NCBI GenBank assembly: GCA_947247005.1
Contig: OX365955.1
Location: forward strand, 39,721,822 to 39,785,821
DNA length: 64,000 nt
Reading direction: 5' to 3'
Origin: Spisula solida
Lineage: Eukaryota; Mollusca; Bivalvia; Venerida; Mactridae
Part shown: positions 55,030 through 64,000 of the stretch, piece by piece
Numbering within the stretch: position 1 is the first letter of the stretch
Layout: every line of letters begins with the position of its first letter
Translations under genes and position numbers: made by a program
Notes under the pieces: generated by a model
Databases searched by the model: none
The model's input: the letters and a program-made list of their open reading frames with translations, nothing else
Told to the model about the DNA's origin: nothing

Positions 55030-55167
55030 CGTTGCCTAAGCAAAGCGCTACCGAGCGCTTTATTCAGTCACCATATGTTCCATTAAGTATACAAGGCAAG
55101 GATAACCACCCGTGATAAGCGCTTCATAGCGCTATCCTATGTTAACGGACAACAGACCTAGGCAACG
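55030..55167. mobile_element. CGTTGCCTA short inverted-repeat element, unit C
   Basis: 138 bp, nearly identical to the unit A copy at 36,247. Confidence 0.45.
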
Positions 55168-55803
55168 ATCATTGAGTTCGTATCGGTCTTTATTTTAAAC
55201 GAAGGATGTTTGTTTTGAACAATAACATTTGTGTCTGGTTTGAAATATATGCATGTTGTAACAGCAGGTCTTGGCATGCATGCGCGCAAATATAGAGTTA
55301 CTTGTTTCTACTTGATACACAAGAATCGTCCGCTTTGGGATAACTATAAAAACAGTATCTCACTACAGTAGTTCACCGATGTTGGTGAATGGTTTTCAAT
55401 GAAAACTTAACAATAACTGTTTGATAGTACTCTAGCACTTTTAACTAAAACGGTTGATACCATTCTGTTTGCTTAAAAATCAACTTTGATGTTAGACGCA
55501 GCATCAATATTTTACAATGTTAATTAACCAATTGTTTTTGTGTGTGTAAGTGAGATTTTATGCTCATACTGTTTATCTAAAATGTCGACCACAGATAATT
55601 ATTCATGAAAACCGAAATAAATCAGTTCATAAATCCTCATTTTAACAGGAAAATGAATTAAAATATCACATAGCCGCTGTTTGAGATTTACTATGAACGA
55701 AATTGGTCTTGGGTTTTCTAAATTCCGAGGTCGTATTAGCGCTTTGAAATAATGAAATACATGTACTGTATATCTTTTTTTGCGCGTTTCTATTTTATGG
55801 CAG

Positions 55804-55939
55804 AAAGAAGAAATAGACGAACTTTAAAACAACGCTAATTTGAATCATCATTGGTTAAAAAAGAATATATCGCTGGCTTAGTATGAGAAAGTCGTAAGAA
55901 CGAAATCGATATGATGAGAAAACAAGTAAAACCTGTCTA
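55804..55939 (+). pseudogene. Coiled-coil exon relic, unit C
   Basis: The acceptor TATTTTATGGCAG is followed by KEEIDEL, then a shift, then VKKEYIAGLV-stop and RKNEIDMMRKQVKPV-stop. The last part equals unit A. One indel and one stop kill it. Confidence 0.45.
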
Positions 55940-56751
55940 AAAACTACTCTTTACTTGTGGAAAAACAAGCTTTTTAAACTTCGGTTTGGTCCACATGACC
56001 AGTTTAGATTTTCATGAAAATGGGCTCATAATTAAGAAGCGCTTTGTGATGCAGATTTCCAATATATATGAGTCTAATAAGTTTGACCTTCTTATTCTAA
56101 GCCAGCGAATTATATACGCAATAAATTTTACGATGAATGAACAGTAACACTTGAACTGCGCGAAAGTGACCTAGTATATACGAATCTGTTGATATTCCAA
56201 TATCTTTCAAGACGACCTCATCGTCTCAATACATTTTACATTGAAATATGAGCTGACATTCTACCATCAATATTCGTCCATGAGACACCGTTTTAGTAGA
56301 ATGGCATAAATATTCAAATGATCAGGCGTTAATTCTCCGGGAATATCCGAGAAAGTCCCTTGGTTATTTAAGTGTCACCAGACCACTTTGTTCCAGGACG
56401 ATACCGCTAAACCATTCATGAAAAACAATACTTTATTGATTCACTATTTTCATATTATTTTGAAAGCATATCTGCGAAAGACCCTTGTTTATTTGTCACA
56501 GGACAAAAATGGTTCCAGGATGCTGCTACTAACCTAATGCATGAAAATTTTTTACCTGTGAAAGCCTTTTGTTTATTTTAATGACACTGAAAACGGTGTT
56601 CCATGATGCTGCTGATAAACTAATTCATGAAAACATTACGTATACTGTAAAATAGTTAATATTCGTTATTTACGCAAATGAACTAGATGAAATTAATTAA
56701 ATCTCCATGAACAATTGGCCTTAAATATGTTTTACATATGATTTTTCTTTC

Positions 56752-57311
56752 AATACTTCTTGACGATTGATTCTATCGCGGAGTGTCTAAAATATCAGCT
56801 ATCTGAATACGTTCCAATAATGTTCAAACAATACGGTGAATATTGTCCCTGGTTATCCCATTCTATAAAGAGCTTTAAAAAAAACCCTGAAAATACGGAA
56901 CGATCAATGGGCCTTTGGTCGTCCTTACACTTCAAGCTTATATTGAAATGTTTGAATTAACAAATAGTTCCATCGCGTTCTGTTTGTCAAGCAAAAACAT
57001 GTTTTTGTGTCTGTTAGATTGTTTTTAAACTGTTGGTGCTATCGTATTTCGTGTAGGCGACTAATTGACCAATAGAACAATCATTTTGCAAATAATCAAG
57101 ACGTATTTCGTATCAGTCAATATCAAATTATCAAATATCTAGAGTTGTATTCTCAATAATGTAATAAATATCAATTTCAAACGGTTGTAGACGTCACTGG
57201 ATGTTTAATTCAACAAATAACGGTTTTAAATATGGCCGCGGTTTTTACTTTAACATTCCTAAGACTTAGTAATGAGTTTGCTATACAAGTAGTTGAAATG
57301 ATGATTTGTAA
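56752..57311. repeat. Block shared by all units (unit C copy)
   Basis: Same block as 7,118. The MAAVF ORF (ATG 57,232) has a 6-bp in-frame gain (LRLSNEFAIQ) and then a stop where the sequence jumps into unit D (GTAAAT|AAAGCATACGC). Confidence 0.7.
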
Positions 57312-57476
57312 ATAAAGCATACGCTGTAATGTTATGCTCAAGAATATGTTTTTAAATGGTATATAGCCTATTGGTGTTAGTTATCTTACTATCTTACTCC
57401 TATCTAACATTAGCAACATCTATCTCACATGAGCGACCACCTCGCGTACTTTCATTCCGTTTTGCGCTAACCATGG

Positions 57477-57668
57477 TCACCATTGTTCAACTAGAGACTG
57501 CAAAACTCTTCTCCTGTTTGTTCTGTCCGCAGCTTTCTTCTCTGATTCCGTTCTTCTAAGTATTTTTCCATCCAATCCGCAATTCTTCATCTGGTTTGTC
57601 TGGATCTTTACCTCTCCCCCATTGTCATCTGGTGTCTTAATATTCGTTGGCTTTTTTCTGTGACTCAT
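57477..57668 (-). pseudogene. LINE reverse-transcriptase C-terminal relic, unit D
   Basis: The minus-strand frame ends ...EKKAADRTNRRRVLQSLVEQ W then TGA. AxDRxxxR near a terminal stop recalls the end of non-LTR polymerases. No earlier domain is present. Confidence 0.4.
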
Positions 57669-57834
57669 TACATTGCCACCCCATCTCCATCGATGTTGCT
57701 ACTATGTCTTTTTTGGGCTGTTATAATCATAATATATAGGTTATTATTTGAACTCTTTTTGGTCAATATATTTTGCATGTGTTTTGGCAAGCTTGCCTTT
57801 TTGTTCGTAAATACGAGTAGTCAATACGTTATAT

Positions 57835-57945
57835 GTAATATATCTTTTTTGCGCGTTTCTATTTTTTGGCAGGAAGAAGAAATAGATAAACTTTGTAAAC
57901 CCAGTCTGAAAACTACTCTTTACTTGTGGAAAAACAAAGGGTTGG
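57835..57945 (+). pseudogene. Displaced fragment of the coiled-coil exon at a rearrangement junction
   Basis: TTTCTATTTTTTGGCAG precedes EEEIDKL (57,873-57,893). The sequence then jumps within TTTGTAAAC/CCAGTCTG to the region after the exon and again to the AGTCTGG element. The apparent frame that continues (CKPSLKTTLYLWKN...) is a product of the joins. Confidence 0.5.
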
Positions 57946-57957
57946 CGTATTTGGTTG

Positions 57958-58021
57958 TAGTCTGGATTACCTCCCCTATATTTAGGTAACTAATGGTATA
58001 GCACGAAAGGGAACCAGCCTA
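57958..58021. mobile_element. AGTCTGG element, unit D
   Basis: TAGTCTGGATTACC...GGGAACCAGCCTA; the right end has one change. Confidence 0.45.
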
Positions 58022-58348
58022 ATTGATGTGATCTCTAAGTCAGTTTGTATTGTGCATTTATGATGAGCTTATGTTGTCTGTGGATTGTCTATTGTCTACA
58101 ATAATACATCTTCGTTCTTGGTGGTTAAAACTTTCCAATGCATGTGAGATAAAAGATATATATCATATTTAAATCAATGAATGCGGTATTCCATGCAAAT
58201 TTCAAAGGGACCAAAGGCCAATAATCAAAACAATATAAAATGAAAATTACTCTAGCGCTCCAACTCAAATAATTACATAATAGATAATTGCCAATTATCT
58301 CGCTGTAGTCTCGTTAAATAACGTGTTTTACGAGATTTAATGATTAGT

Positions 58349-58362
58349 TGTACACGTGCACA
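58349..58362. promoter_or_regulatory. Palindrome, unit D, one change
   Basis: TGTACACGTGCACA; the CACGTG core is kept. Confidence 0.3.
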
Positions 58363-59950
58363 CATTTAATTATTTAGAAGACATTATTGATTATCACATT
58401 GGAGTAATGTTGTTTATGTCGTATTACATCACGTAGTTGGTTTTTGTTAGAAGTGTACCACTTGTCTCATTTTCCGACACGGTCTACAATAGTTTGGTAG
58501 TAGGGACATGGTACCAGTCAAAGTTTTCGTGTGTAGGAAAAGGCCGATAGAAGAATGCGTGTCGAATAGTTCAAGGAAATCAGTCACTTCACATTGCCTG
58601 TCTTAAAAGCTAATAATAATTGATAATTACTACGCCGATTGCATATCTAGAGTCACCCTCAGTACATGGTAGAAGATGACAAATGTCATTAAGAAACAAC
58701 AATTTCATTATAAAAGGAACAATTGCATTTCCTTTCGCATTAAGAATCGCTAATGTACTTCTGCAAGTAGTCTGAGGACGGTGTTCAGTTGTTGAGGCAT
58801 CAGAAGGTGAAACGTGTTAATATCGTGAGCTTCACCTATTAGTACTCCATACTTTGTCACGAGACATTACGTCGATATGCATATTCTTCTTATTTTACAA
58901 CTAGTGATATTCTGTGTTCACTGTGGGACGTACAGAAGAGCCGCACCGCTCTCTACGTGACAGATTCAGTGACAATCAAGAAGCATCTTCGCCAATCTGG
59001 TAATTAATATTAATCTGTACATACAACCAGCCTCAAGCCTCTGTCGACATCTCCATAGATCATATCTACCAAGTGGGCGAATATTGCTCAAAATCTAGCT
59101 TACTTACGTTCCCTACTTATACTAGATCTAATACATGTACCGTATTTCAAACCGATAAAAGAGAAAATCACCGTAATACCACGATAACAAATGTATTCCG
59201 ATCGCCAGCATAATTAGGTCTAATCGGGCCGCAGGCTGGACAGACATCGACCGGTCATTAGACAGAGGCCGGAGTAAGTCATGTCTCGTTTGACATATGT
59301 ATTGCTACTCATCGACCGGCGTCCGTACGGTGCCGATACATTGGGTACACATCGGACACAAGGACACCGTCTGGGCGATTTCTGACCTAAGTATACTCAT
59401 CTCGTGTTGTGGAAACATAGTGGTGTCTATCTATGTAAATAATATAACATAAACACGCCACAGAAACACTCTTTGAAAGCTTTATCACATTTATTGAAAG
59501 CAAAATTGTCATTAATGAAACTTCTTCATAAATTTAATGTCTTAAACCATGCGTACGGATGAATGATGCGTCTATATGAAAAAGACGACACCACATGATT
59601 ATGTGTTTATTGATTTGATCATGTTTTGTTTGTTTTGTTTGTTTTCATTGTGTTATCGTCGTGTTTTAACACGTTTTATGTCACATACAGTAGAAAGCAG
59701 ACATAACCAATTTTCCTGGAATCAATTATCAACAGGTACTTACTTGTTCATCCGCAAGCAACTAACAACTTCTCAACATGTGGTAGACATGGCCATAGTC
59801 AATGGCACGGAAGTACATTGCTCGGGTAACATGCAAGCACGTCGACTGCGCTAACCGAGTGGGGTATTTGAATATTCAACCTGTTTACTGCATGGTATGC
59901 ATTACTTAGTCATGTTACCTTAGAGTAATTAAATGACTGATCCAATTTAA

Positions 59951-60178
59951 GATAACCTAGTTGTAGAGCGCCCACTACGAGAAGGAGAGGTTCCGGGTTA
60001 GATCCCAGGCCGCGACATACAAAGTCGTTAACATTTGTTCTGTTGTACAAATGTATATCTTTCTTGCTTTACTCTCAGCATAGGTAGTTCCTGGTAACTG
60101 CTTGTTCGTCCGGTGTCCGGATACTAGTAATGTTACTGGGCAGTCTCAATATGGCTGAAATTGTGTTGACCCGTGGGA
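59951..60178 (+). repeat. tRNA-derived SINE, plus strand, unit D
   Basis: Counterpart of 34,629-34,858 with GGTTAGATCC B-box remnant. Confidence 0.6.
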
Positions 60179-60835
60179 TATAAGATATTTACGTTAAGAA
60201 CTACATTAAGTAATAATCGATATTACTTTTTTCAAAATGAGCCCAGAACCCCGACGCCTTATCATACCGTTTTATTTGTTCATTGCGTACATTGATCCAT
60301 TTATAATACATGTATAACACCAGATCGGTTAGCAGAACTTTGTACGAAAGTATTAGTTTAATTTTAGAACCGGATAAACATTGCTGTGAGGTATTTGCAT
60401 AGACATTGTACCGTTGTTAAGGATATACATGTATCTTGAATGACTGCTTGCCAAAGCAACACTCTACTTCTGAATAGCACAATAGCACTAGACATTGTTA
60501 TCGCCAGCATGCCATATACTATTTACAGAAAGACTCGTCACTCAATGGTTTGGTGAAGTCCACTGTATCTATCTAAGAAACAAACCTTCTTTCGGCTGTA
60601 TTTGTCATAGTTGGATTTTCAAATAACTTTTAACTTTTTAACAAAACATTTTATCGTGATATATTTAAAACACGAGTTCGTTGTCATATTCGGATGTTAA
60701 TGCTGCTTGTTTGGTATTATACTTTTCGGCTCATTGAGCTTTTTTATAATATTCGTATAGTTTCCTCCTTGAAAGGTATAAATTAGAGTTGAAATTACAT
60801 TTCTGTACAGATAAACGACGGCCATTTTGAACTCA

Positions 60836-60980
60836 TGGTGAAACCGCGTGGCTTGCCATCTCACGTGTTTCCGTTCTGCAAATGCTGCCTCCAAAATCTA
60901 GCCACGAAGCTTTGGGAAGCACCAAGCGTCAATGTAACCTGCCACTGGAATTGGTCAATAAGGATAATTAATTGTGTCCA
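60836..60980 (-). pseudogene. Tc1/mariner transposase helix-turn-helix relic, unit D
   Basis: The minus strand keeps FQWQVTLTLGASQSFVARFW and RQHLQNGNT before a stop, as in A and B. Confidence 0.55.
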
Positions 60981-61076
60981 CTGGGTCTCTAAACGGTGTG
61001 TGGTTGAAATAACCTCGTAACAAAGATAGACAATGTGTAAAAAAACATTAGCATATTCTTCATAACGCGTCTACAC

Positions 61077-61307
61077 ATGTTATTGACCAAACTGGCATAT
61101 GTGCCAGAAATCGGCATTTTAGGACATGTGGATTTACAGACCATTACCTCAGATCCGTTCCTTTATTTAGGTATCGAATCCTTGTTTTACAAGCGGGTAG
61201 TAACAGTTTGCGTGTACAATAAAAATTGTTGTTTTAATAATATAGTATGTGGTACTTTAGAGTTATTTCAAAAACGTGATCGGATTGATCCACTAAATTG
61301 TGTGTGA
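61077..61307 (+). CDS. Conserved small open frame, unit D
   Basis: A 76-residue frame, counterpart of 43,920, with about ten base differences split between silent and replacing. Confidence 0.22.
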   Translation: MLLTKLAYVPEIGILGHVDLQTITSDPFLYLGIESLFYKRVVTVCVYNKNCCFNNIVCGTLELFQKRDRIDPLNCV

Positions 61308-61680
61308 AGTGTTTATTGGGCAGTTAATTGTAACATATTAACATATAGTTATTACACACCCTTTATGGAAGTATGCAAATGTAAGAAACATTTCATTGAG
61401 GCATTCATTGTGAGAGGCAGCATAAGAGAGCTCACCTTATTCATATACAAAATGCCCACCGGCAGTCTATTGGATGAATGAACAATAAAAACCTGCCATT
61501 CACCAATAGCTAGCTGGTGGTATGAATGCCTTTGTATACAAACATGGTCTCTTCCATATAGTCTTACTTGAAATATCCACTTTCTGTGGACGTGGGTGGT
61601 ATGTCTGTGTCTGTCTCTTGCATAGATTGGGTGGCTAGGGGATGCAGCCGTTTCAGTATGGCTTCAAATTGTATGTGCTC

Positions 61681-61769
61681 CACTGGCACTCGACCAGAAA
61701 AAAATATGAATAGCCGTGGCCTATAATCTATATTTAGTCTAAAATTGTTTCTCTGGTCGAGTGCCAGTG
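61681..61769. mobile_element. 89-bp element with 18-bp inverted ends, unit D
   Basis: Same element as 44,524, with flanks ATGTGCTC and ATGTACCC, each one change from ATGTGCCC. Confidence 0.8.
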
Positions 61770-62167
61770 ATGTACCCGTACATTATTTAATACAACCAAA
61801 AACATAATGTCCGATTATTCATTGAACATAATATAAAACACGAACCCAGCAGTTTATAGACACAAATCTGCTGCCAGAGATTTTGAGTGAGAATCTAACT
61901 TGATCAATACGATCACATTTAAGCCAATGATAAGTAGGATGGGGCTATCAAACAATCTTATTTCATTTGCCAAGTACATTAGATGAAAGCAGAATTTACT
62001 TTAATTGTATCTGACGTGTGTATAGTATTCATGACATGTTCGGGCCTCTTTAGATCAATGATGTAAATCGGTAACTGAAAATGTCTTGACTTGTATCGAG
62101 CTTGCGTGTTTAGATAGAGAGAAAACATCGTATAATTAACACTATATAGATAGGGACATCTGGAGTA

Positions 62168-62305
62168 CGTTGCCTAAGCAAAGCGCTTTCGCGGGCTATA
62201 TTCAGTTACCTTCTGTTCAATTAATAATAGAAGGCACGGATAACCTCCCGTGGAAAGTGCTACGTAGCGCTATTGTATATTAACGGACAACAAGCACAGG
62301 CAACG
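62168..62305. mobile_element. CGTTGCCTA-type element, unit D
   Basis: CGTTGCCTAAGCAAAGCGC...AGGCAACG; the inner hairpins are decayed. Confidence 0.4.
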
Positions 62306-62975
62306 ATCATTAAGTTCGTATCGGTCTTTATTTTAAACGAAGGATGTTTGTTTTGAACAATAACATTTGCGTCTGGTTTGAAATCTATACATGTTCTAAC
62401 AGCAGAACTTGGCATGCATGCACGCTATTTGTAGAGTTACTTGTTTCTACTTGATACACAAGAATCGCTCGCTTTAGGATAGCTACTACTATACTATACT
62501 GTATCTCAATACAGTAGTTCACCGACGTTGATGTATGGTTTTCAAGGGCAACTATACAATGACTCACCACGGTTTGATACTACTCTAGCAATTTTAACAA
62601 AACCGTCCCATAATATTCTGTTTGCTTAAAATCAACTTCGAGGTTGAACGCAGCGTCAATATTTTACCATGTTATTTGAATTCATGTGTTTGTGTGTTTA
62701 AGTGAGATTTTAGGCTCCAACTGTTTGCCTAAGATGTCGACAAAATATAATTAGATCTGGATCGATATATGAAAACCGAATAAAAACAATTAGTGAATCC
62801 TCATTTTAACTAGAAGATTAATTAGAATATCACTTGAAAGTAAATTACCGCTGTTTGAAATTTACTATGAACGACAATGCAATTATTTTCTAAATTGATT
62901 ACCTTCCGAGGTCGTATTAGCGCTTTAAAATAATTAATACTGTATTACAGTACTTTTTTCGCGGGTTTCTATTCT

Positions 62976-63015
62976 TTGTGGGAGATAGACATTGACAAAC
63001 TGAGTCAATCAGGTG
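62976..63015 (+). pseudogene. Remnant of the coiled-coil exon start, unit D
   Basis: TTTCTATTCTTTGTGGGAG is followed by IDIDKLSQS, aligning with EEEIDKL of B and C. It runs directly into the R1 repeat, so only the first codons remain. Confidence 0.35.
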
Positions 63016-63084
63016 GCATACAGCTGTTACATGGCTTTGGTTTGACTGGCTTAGGCGGCAGACTTTCGGGACGGGATGCCGTGT

Positions 63085-63170
63085 TTTCAGTGCTTTGTGT
63101 GTTTTTAATGTTTCTGTGCTCGGCTGGTTAAGTTGAGTGCTGCCTTCCCTGTCTGACTTAATATAATCTT
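63085..63170 (+). repeat. Dispersed repeat family R1, right-end copy
   Basis: TTTCTGTGCTCGGCTGGTTA, then AGTTGAGTGCTGCCTTCC and GACTTAATATAATC match 1,850-1,915 and, inverted, 53,240-53,305. Confidence 0.6.
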
Positions 63171-64000
63171 TTTGACAATGTCAGGTGTTAATGGTGGTTA
63201 AAAGTATGCTAAGTTTGAAAGCAGTGCTCTGATAGAACATCAAACTGTTTGAGATTCAACAACTTGAAAGTTTTGGTTAATATTTTCATGAAAATCTATC
63301 AAAAGTCAATCTGGGGCCATAATTCTTTTGAAATGTTGGATAGTGCTACATGGGACCATAAGTATCACTGTTGAAATGTGGGATAGTGCTACATGGCTTT
63401 GACAATGCAATAGTTTAGGAGCTGGTGACCAGAATTTGAATTTTCATTTACCCCATCAGGTAGAAATATTCCGTTGATATTCTCGAATAATATAGACATT
63501 TAGGCTTTGGACAAAGGTGCTAATCTCATTAGATCATGCAATGCTAAAGGTTTTTGTAAGAATGTCATTTCGGAAAGCAGAAAATGGCTGTTTTGGTTTT
63601 AAAAAATGGTACATTTTAATCAAGCAAATGGCTTCTCATGAGAGAATATGTACTAACCAACACAACTATCATTTTCATAACCCATTTGAATTTAAAACAT
63701 ACGGCATATTAGGAAAATTAGAGGACATATCATTTTTACTTGTTTTAGCTGTTTTTTTTTCACTTTGACCTTGAAATGACCTTGACTTCAAATAAGTTTT
63801 AGGTGTTCATTATTTAATGTTCATAATCAAATAAATAATATCCATGCAAATATGAGACGCTACTTATGAAAACAAACAAATCACATTAGATCATACAATG
63901 ACAGGGGTTTTCATAAAAATGCCCTATCGGCCAACATGCATATGAATAAAATTGATGTTTTTACATTTCTTTATATATTTTTGATAAATCAAATGGCTTA
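63171..64000. other. Flank outside the tandem array
   Basis: I find no counterpart in the units. A roughly 50-bp duplication (GTTGGATAGTGCTACATGGG / GTGGGATAGTGCTACATGGC, 63,335-63,400) and two TGACCTTG octamers (63,766 and 63,777) are present. The 83-residue frame from 63,517 has no recognised domain and is probably chance. Confidence 0.5.

Larger units (their letters stand above)
47905..57311 (+). repeat. Tandem unit C (group II)
   Basis: It contains LINE relic, minisatellite, AGTCTGG element, palindrome, decayed secreted-type frames, shortened plus-strand SINE, R1 repeat in reverse, the longest Tc1 relic, small ORF, CGTTGCC element, coiled-coil relic and shared block. It lacks the minus-strand SINE, the 88-bp element and the foldback. 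Stretches 48,800-50,100, 50,970-51,300 and 54,900-55,030 hold no gene I can support. Confidence 0.85.
57312..63050 (+). repeat. Tandem unit D (group II, rearranged and shortened)
   Basis: It starts like 47,945-48,455, then has a short piece like 55,775-55,960, then continues like 50,545 onward. It keeps the palindrome (one change), plus-strand SINE, Tc1 relic, small ORF, 88-bp element and CGTTGCC element. Its secreted-type frames have stops. Stretches 58,400-59,500, 60,180-60,830 and 62,310-62,930 contain no gene I can support. Confidence 0.8.

Noticed and set aside
57660..57989. 109-codon frame in unit D
   Set aside because: It spans two rearrangement junctions that join unrelated pieces.
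63517..63768. 83-codon frame near the right edge
   Set aside because: It is low-complexity, with no domain, no splice context and no counterpart to compare; it may be chance in AT-rich DNA.

Overview
This is eukaryotic, AT-rich nuclear DNA with no long open frames, GT/AG-bounded short exons, AATAAA sites, tRNA-derived SINEs, Tc1/mariner and LINE relics and many short inverted-repeat elements. The SINE heads and bodies and the general texture suggest a mollusc, probably a bivalve. That is an inference, because no gene here names the species.

The main structure is a tandem array. Bases 1-29,456 hold three copies (units 1-3, spacing about 8.7 kb once insertions are removed). Bases 30,230-63,050 hold four copies of a diverged unit (A-D, spacings 8.2, 10.0 and 7.4 kb). 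The two groups share a block, found at about 7.1, 18.1, 26.8, 37.6, 46.4 and 56.8 kb, so all appear to be descendants of one ancestral unit. Bases 29,457-30,229 are single-copy, and the sequence after 63,170 leaves the array.

The best gene is in unit 1. It is the 3' end of a coiled-coil protein gene that enters from the left edge: exon 1-67, exon 3,028-3,110 and terminal exon 3,678-4,016, then AATAAA at 4,175. All three join in frame. I do not recognise the protein. Unit 2 keeps an open last exon, but a 72-bp element interrupts its previous exon and the exon before that has lost its donor site. Unit 3 has the same damage plus a stop codon in the last exon. Units A-D carry broken relics of what looks like a related coiled-coil exon. 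The array therefore reads as one working gene and a series of decaying copies.

Because copies can be compared, many insertions can be set against their empty sites. These are a TTAA-flanked 896-bp piggyBac-like element (9,635-10,530), a 1.39-kb array of 15-bp motifs in opposed orientation with 9-bp flanking repeats (11,604-12,992 and 20,281-21,668), a 1.47-kb element with an 8-bp duplication containing a SINE and a possible two-exon mini-ORF (4,929-6,396), a 1.2-kb element with 29-bp terminal inverted repeats (27,425-28,631), a SINE with a 10-bp duplication (units A and B), an 88-bp element with 18-bp inverted ends and an 8-bp duplication (units B and D), and a mariner relic (47,332-47,889). 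Several small ORFs recur between units with in-frame indels and are listed at low confidence. The opposed-motif array is the strongest candidate for something undescribed.
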